IMG/VR virus record: IMGVR_UViG_3300029953_000018 | Coordinates: 1-64,000 of that record | From: a virus | Reading direction: 5' to 3' (one strand) | Length of the DNA stretch: 64,000 nucleotides | In this document: piece by piece, positions 52,397 to 61,800 of the stretch | Numbering within the stretch: the stretch's first letter is position 1 | How the letters are laid out: each line of letters opens with the position of its first letter | Translations under genes and position numbers: made by a program | Notes under the pieces: model-generated | The model's database searches: none | What the model was told of the DNA's origin: nothing | The model's input: only the letters and a program-made list of their open reading frames with translations

Positions 52397-52912
52397 ATGG
52401 CCAACGGTGAAAAGCTGCAGGGCGTTCAGGCGATGAGCCAAACGATGCAGGCGTTTGTTCAGACTGTGCGGCTTTTTACGCGGGATCACCCTCAGCTCAA
52501 TCGTTTACTGACCGGGGAAGAGTCCACGGATCGCATCATTGCGTGGGCAGTGATGGACGCCCTTTCGGATTTCAATGGGACGCCCCCTTTTTTGGGAGCG
52601 TTCAGCCTTGAAGATTTGCTTCAATGGCATCAACAGGCGCTGCTCACACGCATGACCACGTGTTCGCTGCTTGAGTCCGTAGGGCTCCTTCAAACGCGAA
52701 ACCACATCAATTATTCAAACGGCGGCATCAACGTAGGCGTGAACGATAAAACGCCGCTCATCATGAACTGGCTCCAGTACTTCAAAGGGACGACGGAGCA
52801 GATGAAGCAGCGGGTTAAGGTCTCGCTGAACATCGGGCAGATTATCGGCCCCATGAACACCGGTTTGCATTCAGAACTCTGGAGTGTGAACGCTTCGTAC
52901 CTCAGTTACTAG
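52397..52912 (+). CDS. Hypothetical neck/head protein
   Basis: A 171-residue protein of mixed helical composition (MQAFVQTVRLFTRDHPQLN, then SLEDLLQWHQQALL) and a beta-rich end. It begins 5 nt after the upstream stop. No domain recognised. Its position between capsid and tail genes suggests a head-completion or neck role. Confidence 0.5.
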   Translation: MANGEKLQGVQAMSQTMQAFVQTVRLFTRDHPQLNRLLTGEESTDRIIAWAVMDALSDFNGTPPFLGAFSLEDLLQWHQQALLTRMTTCSLLESVGLLQTRNHINYSNGGINVGVNDKTPLIMNWLQYFKGTTEQMKQRVKVSLNIGQIIGPMNTGLHSELWSVNASYLSY

Positions 52913-52916
52913 TGGT

Positions 52917-52922
52917 AGAGTT
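52917..52922 (+). promoter_or_regulatory. Candidate -10 element TAGAGT
   Basis: TAGAGT with an upstream TGG lies in the 31-nt gap before the GTG at 52944. Then comes AAGGAG at a normal distance, so here the transcript would carry a leader. It is the weakest of the four similar hexamers. Confidence 0.2.
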
Positions 52923-52943
52923 TGCATTACCTAAGGAGCACCC

Positions 52944-53399
52944 GTGTCTCTTCATACCTATGAGTTCGACAACCTAAAGGACATGGAGTTCTTCCTTCAG
53001 GGAGGGGTTTCGGGCGGTAAAGAGGTTGTTACCCAAAACGGGCGCATCTACGGGTTGAACGGTTCGACCCTGATCTTTACGTTGCCCGCAGGCACGGTAC
53101 AGTTCTCTGATGTTTTGGAGCAGGGGCTGACGTTCCAGCAGATTTCTCAGCAGATCGCTGCTGTACTCCCGGCGCTCGCCACCTTTTGGCGCGACAAGTA
53201 CATTCACATCCTGCAGAAAGCATTGGGGGGTGGGATTTCCCTGAGTAAGAGTGGAACCGCGAATCCTTTCTTCGGGTTCAGCTCCGCAACGGACGCGATC
53301 GGTACCTTGTTCAACGGTCCTTCGGGGGCTACGCCGCGCTACATCGACAGTAGTGGTAAAGCACGGCTCGAGGGCTACTACGTGGTAGTGGAGTTCTAA
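52944..53399 (+). CDS. Hypothetical neck/head protein
   Basis: A 151-residue protein from GTG 52944 behind AAGGAG. It is beta-rich with aromatic and Gly residues (FFLQGGVSGGKEVVTQNG, FGFSSATDAIGTLF). Its stop abuts the next gene directly. Possibly a head-tail connector or minor neck protein; no family recognised. Confidence 0.5.
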   Translation: MSLHTYEFDNLKDMEFFLQGGVSGGKEVVTQNGRIYGLNGSTLIFTLPAGTVQFSDVLEQGLTFQQISQQIAAVLPALATFWRDKYIHILQKALGGGISLSKSGTANPFFGFSSATDAIGTLFNGPSGATPRYIDSSGKARLEGYYVVVEF

Positions 53400-55679
53400 A
53401 TGACGAACAGTTTTGAGCGAGCGCTTTTCGGCGAAGACGCGCAGATCCCCCTCCACATGGCAAGTGCTTACTTCGTGTCCATGAAGCAGCCCCTTCAGGT
53501 CAAGGTGGCGCGCGTTTCGACGAAGACCGCAGGGTGGCAAGACGCGCCGGATGAGACCGGGCTTCTCGAAGGGCAATTTGAAGTACCCCTCGAGTTCGCG
53601 GTGCAGCTTATGGGTACGTGCGCCATGCACTTGCTACGGCTGATGACCGCAGGGCTCATCTACTCGAAAAGCATTCGAGGCCCCTACGCCGGTGAAGTTC
53701 TACGCGTCATTTGTGACACGGAGTGGGATCACAAGAACGCCTTTCAGTATTTGGTGGAGCGCATGGCGGTCTTGGCCGGTGCACCGCACATCCCAGAATC
53801 GGAGATGCCCCCGTCGAGTACCGATCCTCTCGCGGTAGCGCAACGTATGATCCGCGCTGAACAAGAAATGATTCAGAGCTATCACGAGTTGTGCGCAGTC
53901 CTCGGGCACAACCCGATGAAGTTCAAGATCAAGTCGTACATGGGCGAATGCCAGGCCCACTTGGATAAGTATTGGCGGGCACTGCCACCCGAGTATGGGA
54001 ACAAGCCTATGATTCCTACGCCGCCCGTGATGCTCGAGCGGCACGAGGAAAATGAGACCCCCGAACAAGAGGCCATCGAAAGCCCCGAGTTTCAACAGGC
54101 GGAAGAAGCCGCGGGCGTCGAACAACCTGGTGAAGACGAAGGGGCCGAGGATCAAGAGCTCCCTGAAGGTGGGGAGGACACGCCGCAAGAAGCGTCGGAG
54201 GCGCCTTCGGAAGAAGCTGTAGAGGAACCCGCACCGCCAGACCAAAAGACAGCCAGTGGTTTTTCCAAGGTCGCTGCCTTGATGGCGAAGTGGGCCAAGG
54301 AGAACGCAACCGATGCAGAGCTCAAAGAGACCGGGCGGCAGCGGGCGGTGACCACCATTTCTGCGGAGCACCACCGGGAGTCCGCGCGCCGCGGGGAGCG
54401 GGCAGGGCGAACCCTCGGTATGTTAGGGGGTGCAGCGGCCGGGGGCGTGCTTGGGCATGCGCTCGGTAAAGGCCATCCGATGGCGACGCTAGGGGGCGCC
54501 GCTCTGGGTGGCGCCGCGGGCCATCGGGTGGGGGGTGAGCTCGGAACCGAGGCGGACATTGCGCGGCACAAGAAGGCGAACATCGCCAAGTTGGCTATGC
54601 GCATGGTGCGTTCTTTAACGAAGACCGCTGATGAGCTTCAGGGCATCCCCGATGCGGAAGCCCCCATGGCTTCCCCGACCGATGATCCGGAGCTGACCCC
54701 GGTCAATTACCTGCAAGCCGAGCAAGTGGGGCAACAGTTTCAGGATCGAAACGAGGCCAACTTCTACCGTTCGAAGCTGCACGCGACCGAGCAGCAGGTG
54801 GCGCAAGCGCAGCAAGAAGCGCAAATGCAGGTGCAGCAGATGCAGCAGGCGGCGGCTCAAGCTCAGGCTGATGCCGCCTCGGCAGCGCCGCGCATCAAGT
54901 CCGCGCTTGATGAAGCGGTCAACGCCAAGAACGACGCGCTCAAGCAAATGGAGACCGCGTCGCGCATGCGGATCGCGCAGCAGAACCTACGCATGCAATT
55001 GATGGAGTTGGCATCCCAAGATCCCGATGCCCAAGCCGCCATGGATTTGGCGCAAAGTACGGGGCAGGGAACGCCCATGGGCACACCGCTCGGAACGGTG
55101 CCCCCGGCCGCTCCCGATGCTGGCTTAAATGCGGGCCCACCGCAGCCTCCGGCTCAAGGGGATTCGGGTGGGGGCCCCCCGGGGGGGCCCGCCGGCGCGG
55201 CCCCTGATGCGCAAACCGCCCCTGGCGCGGCGCCGCCCGCGGGGTCGCCTGACATGAATGCCACTGCGGGCGGCCCGCCGGGGCCTGACCCGTCCATGGC
55301 CCAAAGCCTGACGCAGGTGGGAAAGACGGCGTCGGTGCTTCGTCGCGGGTTGCAGAAGCACGCAGCGCTCGGCGGCGCTTTGCTGGGCGGCTTGGTGGGC
55401 GGTGCGGACCAAGCCTACCGAACCCATCAGGGAATTCAGGGGGGCCTTGACCCGGTGCAAAGCCGCATTGACGCCCTGATGGGAAGCCAAGACGGCAGCT
55501 ATGGCAGCGCCGCCGCCTTGGCCATGGCTAAGACCCAGTTGGCTCAGCGGGAGCTGGCCTTGGCGCATCCGACCCAGGCCATGCTGCGCAATACAGGGAA
55601 GGGCGCTGTGCAAGGGGCGCTGCTCGGCAGCGGTATCGAGGACAAGGGCCGCCAACTTCAACGACTGCTGACGCAGTAG
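53400..55679 (+). CDS. Ferritin-like domain head protein with zipper, coiled coil and KTA motifs
   Basis: A 759-residue multidomain protein. Residues about 60-195 resemble a four-helix ferritin-like bundle with E108-x-x-H111, E154/E156 and E183...H187, though one ligand spacing is off. An acidic linker follows, then a glycine-zipper block (about 340-370), a Gln/Ala coiled coil (about 450-530), a long Pro/Gly tail and a second zipper with KHAALGGALLGG. KTA motifs are STKTAGW, DQKTASGF, LTKTADEL and VGKTASVL. It is probably a packaged head-core protein. Iron binding is uncertain. Confidence 0.6.
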   Translation: MTNSFERALFGEDAQIPLHMASAYFVSMKQPLQVKVARVSTKTAGWQDAPDETGLLEGQFEVPLEFAVQLMGTCAMHLLRLMTAGLIYSKSIRGPYAGEVLRVICDTEWDHKNAFQYLVERMAVLAGAPHIPESEMPPSSTDPLAVAQRMIRAEQEMIQSYHELCAVLGHNPMKFKIKSYMGECQAHLDKYWRALPPEYGNKPMIPTPPVMLERHEENETPEQEAIESPEFQQAEEAAGVEQPGEDEGAEDQELPEGGEDTPQEASEAPSEEAVEEPAPPDQKTASGFSKVAALMAKWAKENATDAELKETGRQRAVTTISAEHHRESARRGERAGRTLGMLGGAAAGGVLGHALGKGHPMATLGGAALGGAAGHRVGGELGTEADIARHKKANIAKLAMRMVRSLTKTADELQGIPDAEAPMASPTDDPELTPVNYLQAEQVGQQFQDRNEANFYRSKLHATEQQVAQAQQEAQMQVQQMQQAAAQAQADAASAAPRIKSALDEAVNAKNDALKQMETASRMRIAQQNLRMQLMELASQDPDAQAAMDLAQSTGQGTPMGTPLGTVPPAAPDAGLNAGPPQPPAQGDSGGGPPGGPAGAAPDAQTAPGAAPPAGSPDMNATAGGPPGPDPSMAQSLTQVGKTASVLRRGLQKHAALGGALLGGLVGGADQAYRTHQGIQGGLDPVQSRIDALMGSQDGSYGSAAALAMAKTQLAQRELALAHPTQAMLRNTGKGAVQGALLGSGIEDKGRQLQRLLTQ

Positions 55680-55688
55680 GAGACCATC

Positions 55689-56570
55689 ATGCTGGATGCA
55701 TTTCTGAACGTGTTGGTGAAGAAAGCTTCGGACAAGAAAACCGAAGATGAGTTGACGGCGCATCTGACGCGCTTGCCTCTGAACGAGATTCAAAAGATTG
55801 CGCGGCTGGGCTCGGTTAAGAAGGCATTCTGCGGCGACGGTGACGATGGGAAGTGGCTCGCGCGCTACGAAGACACGGCGCTGTATGAGAAAGCGTTGGC
55901 GCTTGAGGAAGAGCTGCTCAAGATCGAAGCGCAGCGCATTGAGCGTCGGTTGAAGCCGGAACCCGAGATCGACAACCTCTATGCCCAAGAGGACATGGTT
56001 CGGTTGAAGAAGCGGCAACTGGACCTCGAGTTGTCCAAGCTGCGCGCGGGGGGCGAGGCGGAGCCGGCGGCAAACGATCTGGAAGAAGAAAACGATCTGG
56101 AAGAAGAGGAAGAGCCGGCAGCGGAAGACGGAAGCATGAAGTCCGCGCATTTGGCCTTCGTGCGTAAGCTGGCGGCGTGCTCGGATCCCACCCAGGGGCT
56201 GAAGGCGCCCGCGGTAAAGCGACCCCCGGTTCCTTCGATGGCCGTGAAGACAGCGAGTGTCCTGCGCCCCTTTCTTCCGGCCTTCCCAGGACTGCCCAAG
56301 GAAGCGTGCTTCGATCTGGCGGGGCGAGCGTTGGCGCACGCAGAGGCACAGCAAGCATCTTTGCGCGCCAAGCATGCGGGCATCGGCGGCGCTATCAAGG
56401 GCGCGCTGCGCGAAGGGGCCATTCAAGGGGGTACGGGTGCAGCCGGGGGCGCCCTTGGAGGCGCATTGTTTGGTGGTGTTGGGGCTTTACCCGGGGCTGC
56501 CATCGGAGGCGCCGGCGGCGCTATCAACGGTATTATTTCAGGCGCAGCCAAAGGTTTTAACGACAAGTAG
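55689..56570 (+). CDS. Acidic, glycine-zipper head-core-like protein
   Basis: A 293-residue protein with a helical N-terminus, an acidic Glu-rich segment (NDLEEENDLEEEEEP), the motif AVKTASVLRPF, and a C-terminal glycine zipper (KHAGIGGAIKGALREG, then GGALGGALFGG). It shares KTASVLR with the preceding protein. Located just after it, behind AGGAG. It could be an inner-head protein with a membrane-active tail. Confidence 0.55.
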   Translation: MLDAFLNVLVKKASDKKTEDELTAHLTRLPLNEIQKIARLGSVKKAFCGDGDDGKWLARYEDTALYEKALALEEELLKIEAQRIERRLKPEPEIDNLYAQEDMVRLKKRQLDLELSKLRAGGEAEPAANDLEEENDLEEEEEPAAEDGSMKSAHLAFVRKLAACSDPTQGLKAPAVKRPPVPSMAVKTASVLRPFLPAFPGLPKEACFDLAGRALAHAEAQQASLRAKHAGIGGAIKGALREGAIQGGTGAAGGALGGALFGGVGALPGAAIGGAGGAINGIISGAAKGFNDK

Positions 56571-56580
56571 GGCTCCCTAA

Positions 56581-57483
56581 ATGCCGGGTTTGGCGATTAC
56601 TAAAGCGCGCGTTCTGTCGTTGTCCCTCGACTACAACCAGTTAACTTGGGAAGTCGGAGATACAGCGGAAGACCTTCTTGATTACACCTTTCTTGTTCTG
56701 CGCGCTGAGTCCGCCTCGGGCCCCTTCGACCCCATTTCGCAGGAGCTCGAAGACGCGTTCTTGTTCATCGACAACCTGGTCAAGGTTGGGAATATCTACC
56801 GGCAGTACCACTACAAGATCCAGATCCGTAATAAGCAAACCGGGGAAGTTAAGCTTTACGGACCCTACGCTAAGACCCCCGAGCCGACGCTCATCGCTCA
56901 GGAATTGCGGCTGCATCTGAACCTGCTGATGCACGAGTTCATCGGGCGCCGCTGTTGGCTTTTACCCGTGCGTACGTTTGGGCAGCGTTGTGCAGATTGC
57001 TGGAACCCCCGCCTTCAAAAGCGGAAGTTCAGTGGTTGTCGTAGCTGCTTCGATACGTCGTTTGTACGGGGGTACCACAAGCCTATTGAAATTTGGGTCA
57101 GCATTGATCCAACACCGGCCAATCAACAGCCGACCAACTCGGGTAAGCTTCAGCAGCAATCCACCACAGGGCGCATGTCGTTTTACCCACCGGTAAAACC
57201 CGATGACGTGCTGGTTGAACCCGAGAATATTCGGTGGACCGTGCGTACTATTTCCACCACGCAAGAACAGCGCGCGGTGGTGACGCAAGAGCTTCAGATG
57301 CGGCGTGCTGAGACGACGGACATGGAGTACCTCATCCCCTTGGATTTGGGGGCGCCCATGCAAGACTTGTTTTATACCCCTGCTCGCAATTACACGAACC
57401 CGACCACACTGACGGATTTGCCTAAAGACGACATCGACTTCGAGGGGATCTATTCCCTGTACCCCCCGTGGTACGGTCGTTAG
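56581..57483 (+). CDS. Neck or tail-completion protein with zinc finger
   Basis: A 300-residue protein. The N-terminus looks like a fibronectin-type III fold (LDYNQLTWEVGDTAEDLLD). It then has a zinc-finger region with RCADCW and GCRSCF followed by YHKPIE, a pattern seen in a structural gene of many large phages. The C-terminal half is beta-rich. A neck, head-closure or tail-completion role fits the position before the sheath. The match is by pattern only. Confidence 0.6.
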   Translation: MPGLAITKARVLSLSLDYNQLTWEVGDTAEDLLDYTFLVLRAESASGPFDPISQELEDAFLFIDNLVKVGNIYRQYHYKIQIRNKQTGEVKLYGPYAKTPEPTLIAQELRLHLNLLMHEFIGRRCWLLPVRTFGQRCADCWNPRLQKRKFSGCRSCFDTSFVRGYHKPIEIWVSIDPTPANQQPTNSGKLQQQSTTGRMSFYPPVKPDDVLVEPENIRWTVRTISTTQEQRAVVTQELQMRRAETTDMEYLIPLDLGAPMQDLFYTPARNYTNPTTLTDLPKDDIDFEGIYSLYPPWYGR

Positions 57484-57486
57484 GTG

Positions 57487-57891
57487 ATGAACGAGCTTTT
57501 CTACGCTGCTTTCGCTGATGAGCTCGTGAAGATTGCCGAGGCGGATGCCGTAACAGACGCTGCGTCGGCGGTGAATGAAGGGCAAACGCCACCCCCTTAT
57601 CGAGAACACCCGGCGTTGACGCTGGCGAAGGGGGTCGGTGGCTACGCCCTTGGCGCGGGGGCAGGGTACGTGGGTATGCACGGCCTGAACCGCGGTATCC
57701 AGGCGTTGGGGGGTGATGGGTTACCCCTCGCCGTAATGAAATACGGCCCCCCGGTAGCGGCGGGCGCCGCGGGTCTTGGGTTTGGGTTGTTGCAGCACCG
57801 TATGATGGATCGTCTAAAGAAGTCGGGGGCACCCCCGCAGAACCCCCTGACGGAGCCACACGGTGGACTCGATCAAGACCCCGAAATTTGA
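57487..57891 (+). CDS. Hydrophobic G/A-rich small protein
   Basis: A 134-residue protein from ATG 57487. The N-terminus has LVKIAEADAV, then a hydrophobic G/A stretch (GYALGAGAGYVGMHGL, VAAGAAGLGFGLLQH) and a P-rich tail. Overlaps the next gene by 29 nt. Probably membrane-associated or packed within the virion. Related in style to the other zipper proteins. Confidence 0.5.
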   Translation: MNELFYAAFADELVKIAEADAVTDAASAVNEGQTPPPYREHPALTLAKGVGGYALGAGAGYVGMHGLNRGIQALGGDGLPLAVMKYGPPVAAGAAGLGFGLLQHRMMDRLKKSGAPPQNPLTEPHGGLDQDPEI

Positions 57892-58744
57892 GGACACGAG
57901 CGCCTTTCCCGGAAGCTTCAAGTACACCCCGCTCGAAGCCCTAAGAAACCTATTCGTCGGGTTCATGCAGGGCTTGTTCAATGCAGCGCCCCCAGGGGCG
58001 TATCACTGGGATCCCGACCCGGCGACCACGGACATCATCATTCAGGATGAAGCGCCGGTAAAGACTGAGGTGATGCAGCGCCGACCGCTCATCACGCTGA
58101 CCCGGGGACCCATCCAGTTCTATTCCTTTGGAATGGACGATTTGCTTCAGTACGACGCGGCCATCAATCGTAAGACCAAGAGCATCTTGGCGACGGGTAC
58201 GATGACGATCAATTGTTGTTCGCGCGTACCGCTTGAGGTCGAGAATATTGGCTGGGTTGTAGCGGAGCACATCTGGCTTTTGCGCGACCTTCTTCTACAG
58301 CACGGCTTGTTCGATACGGGGCGCCAGATTCAGCTGGGGTCGCCCTCTCCCGCAGGGTCTATTATTGCGGATGACAATGGGGATACGTGGACGGCAGTAG
58401 CCATCAGTGTACCGTTTCAATTTGTGCGTACGAGTGCGTTTACACCCCTCGGAAAGCAGATCGTTCAAAGCATCGAGCACCGCATGCGCACGCAATTTCC
58501 GGCGCCTACTACCGTGGGGGGTCCCCCGCCGTACAACGGGTTTGACCGTCCGTTTGCCGTGCATCCGGTACCCGTGCCGCCTCTTATCAATGCCCCCGAT
58601 GCCCACGGGGGTACGGCTACGTTTTCGAACAGGCCCACCTTTCTGCCAAAGCAGCGGCACCCCCTCGACCCGACGCGGGAAGTGTACGTACGAACGGTGC
58701 GCCCCTTCCGTGCGGGTAGCCTGCAGCTACCCTCTTCTCTGTAG
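57863..58744 (+). CDS. Tail-completion or neck protein
   Basis: A 293-residue protein from GTG 57863 behind ACGGAG. It has an N-terminal helix (YTPLEALRNLFVGFMQGLF), a beta-rich centre (ITLTRGPIQFYSFGMDDLLQYD) and a Pro/Gly-rich end. It directly precedes the sheath gene. Such genes often terminate tail tubes or join head and tail, but this is by position. Confidence 0.5.
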   Translation: MDSIKTPKFEDTSAFPGSFKYTPLEALRNLFVGFMQGLFNAAPPGAYHWDPDPATTDIIIQDEAPVKTEVMQRRPLITLTRGPIQFYSFGMDDLLQYDAAINRKTKSILATGTMTINCCSRVPLEVENIGWVVAEHIWLLRDLLLQHGLFDTGRQIQLGSPSPAGSIIADDNGDTWTAVAISVPFQFVRTSAFTPLGKQIVQSIEHRMRTQFPAPTTVGGPPPYNGFDRPFAVHPVPVPPLINAPDAHGGTATFSNRPTFLPKQRHPLDPTREVYVRTVRPFRAGSLQLPSSL

Positions 58745-58823
58745 TGCAATTCCCATACACGCGCGCCGCGTGGAAGAATCGCTGAAGTAGCAGAGCACTT
58801 ACGCATCCAAAGGAGCGCGCTAC
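58745..58823 (+). other. Short intergenic region with small hairpin before tail sheath
   Basis: This 79-nt gap contains CACGCG-cgc-CGCGTG (58758-58772), a 6-bp stem without T-tract, and AAAGGAG just before the sheath ATG. No clear promoter. The hairpin could be a weak terminator or processing site. Confidence 0.4.
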
Positions 58824-61800
58824 ATGGCGAATAGTACACCGGCGTCTATCCCGCGCCCCGGCACCCAGGTCATCCAACAATTTAGGGCGGTAACGCCCAC
58901 GGTCATCACGCCCACGCTCGTGCCCAACGTGGTCGGCGTGTGCAAGCAGATTGTGGATTTGCTCGTGACCGACAGTACCGGCGGGCAGACCCTCAATGCT
59001 GATGCGCTGATTGACCTTCCGGCCTTTTTCTTTTCGGCGGCTGCTACCGGAAGCCCTCCCGTATACACGGGTCTCGATGGGCTTCAATTGGCGGTGAGCA
59101 TCAACGAGTCGGTTGAGGTTGATTTGCCGTTCTCGGACCCTTCGGCGGAGGGGTTGACCCCTGCGACCATGGTGTCGCAGATCATGGCCGCTTTGAGTCA
59201 GCAGGGCGTAACGTCGGCCCAGGCTATCCTGGTCAGCGACACCTACTTCGAATTTGCGACCCTCGGTAAAGGGCAGTTTGAATCCATCACCATCCTTGAC
59301 ACGACGTCGCCTGTGGTTGCATCGGCACTCGGAATTGGTATCGGGCAGACCTACCTGGGCGTTTCCAACTACAATCAGTACACGCTGACCATTCCGGAAG
59401 AAGCCTTTCCCGATCCGCGCAATAACCTGGCGGAGTTGGTGATTGAGCAAAACACCGTGCGCGTGTTCCTGGCAACGGGGCACAGCACGGACATCACGGA
59501 AGCCACGCGAACGGCGTCGTTCCTGATGAAAGGAACCGTGGCCATTTCGGGGTCCGTGCAATCCCCCACGGATTTGTCGGGCCTGGTGTACCCCACGGCC
59601 ATTGGCACGAAGAACCTCATTATCAACGTGGACAATGGTACTGACCAGACGATCGCGTTCACGAGCCCCGCAAGTGACACGGCGTTTTTGAGTCAGCTCC
59701 AAGCGGGCTTGTCCGGCGCAACGCCGTCGCTGGTCTCGGGTAAGTTTTTGGAGATCACCAGCAACAGCGAGGGTGCGAATAGCTCCGTTACGATCCGCCC
59801 GGCAAGCACGCTTTTGACCACGAACGGCGGGCCCCTGTCCTTTCCCGTTTTGGCAGGTACTGGGACAAGTATCGCGGCTGTAAGCGATGGCAGCGGCGGC
59901 GCCTACACCTCGCTTCTGGATTTCGCTAGCATGAACTTTACGGCGGCAGCGACGCACGCGGTGTTGACCGCCTCGGCCCCCCCGACGTTCTCTGCGCTGA
60001 CCACTGGCAGCACGTTGATTCTGAGCGATGGGCATGCGCCGCAGACCATCACGTTTGCGGGTAACGAGACTACGGTGGTGGGGGCGACCAACAGCCTACA
60101 AGCCACCATTCAGGCGCTGGTGGGTACCGAAACGGGCGGCAACGTTGTGGTGTCTTCGACAGGGGGCGCGCTGACGTTGACCAATGAAACCGTTGGCGAT
60201 GAGTCGATGCTCCAAATTGTTGGGGGCACGGCCTTGGCGGCGCTCGACCCGGGTACAACGCCCACGTTGATCGCCGGTGCGCAGACCAACGGTAACCCCT
60301 TCCCTCCCCAGGCCGGCGACCAGATTTGGATCGACGGGACGTTGTTCGCGTTGGTGAACAAGGTGGCACCGGGGGGCATCACCACGCGTCTCAAGATCAA
60401 CCAGCAGGTACCGATCAGTACGAATGTCGGTACGAGCTTCTACATTGAAGCGCAGAACCTGGTGTCCCCCGCGCCCCCGAATCGACCCACGCCTGACTTG
60501 GTGGTGGATCTTACGGACAACATCACCATCAAGCACAGTCTCCTGCGCGACTTCGTGGGAAACCCTCTGGCGGTTCAGGCCCCTATTTACGTGGCGTACA
60601 CAGCGCTTCGGCTCGACACTACGGCCTTGGCAACGAACCCGGGTCTTTTGCGCTTCGGCAATACCACGGACCTCGAGGCGGCGATCGGGCCAACGACCGC
60701 GGACAATCCGCTGGCGCTCGGGATGTACTTCGCACTCATCAATGGGCCCGGCATTCAAGTAACGGGATTGGGCGTCGACGCAATTGCATCCGAAGAGCCC
60801 TTCGGTACCGTCGAAGCGTTCACGAGGGCCGCGGAATACCTCGAGGGCTTCGAGGTGTACGCCATTGCGCTTCTAACCCATGACGAGTCCGTGGCGCAGG
60901 TGTTCAACACCCACGTACAGTTTATGAGTCAGCCCGAGCAACACGGCGAGCGCATCTTGCTGTGGAACCCGGTCATCCCCACCAACGCGCTCGACACATT
61001 GATTACGAGTGGCACCAACGGTGACGGGCTGAGTACCATCACGTTCGATACCAAGATCACGAGCCTGAGCACGCTCTTGCAAGCGGCGGGTGTTAGCCCG
61101 GTGGGAACCATCCCGGTGGCGTCCGGGTTGTTCCTAGCTCTGGCCGCGGATGGGAACAATTACTCGATCGCCAGCATCGTGGGCTCCCGCGTTACGGTGC
61201 GCGTGAGCGCGGGTAGCTTCCCCAACGGTTCGAACGACGATGGCTTCTATGCAGAGAACGTTCTGCCTTCGCCGCTCATTGGGGAATTGTTCTCGATTCG
61301 TGTGCGGGGACTGCCCCTCGTGACGCTGGCGGGAACCCCCGATAAGAATGCGATTGCAGCCAATGTCAACGCCATGGGGCAGTCGTTTCAGAACCGTCGG
61401 TTTTGGATGACGCTTCCCGATCGGTGTGTGGCCACCATCTCGGGCGTCAGCCAGGTCCTCGACGGCTTCTACATGAACGCGGCTACCGCCGGCGCGATCG
61501 GGCAGCAGCCGCCACAGCAGTCCTTTACCCAGTTCCCCATCACGGGGTTCACCGGGGTGAAGGGTAGCAACGATACGTACAGCGAGAGCCAGCTGAACGT
61601 GATGGCAGGCGGTGGCGCCTACATCTTTGTGCAGGATGTTGCGAACGCGCCCATCTATGCACGCATGGCGCTGACAACGGATTTGACCAGTGTCGAAACC
61701 CGCACGGACTCCGTGACCAAGATCGTCGACTTCACTGCGAAGTTCGTTCGGGGGAGCCTGAAGAACTTCATCGGGCGCTTCAATATCACGCAGGGCTTTT

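Noticed and set aside
55125-56426. Minus-strand frame of 433 codons
   Set aside because: Opposite the ferritin-like and zipper proteins. It is R/Q/L-rich and crosses two plus-strand genes with clear starts and ribosome sites.
58617-60035. Minus-strand frame of 472 codons opposite the tail sheath
   Set aside because: The sheath signatures on the plus strand are strong, and the antisense frame has very high Arg/Gly content and no domain.
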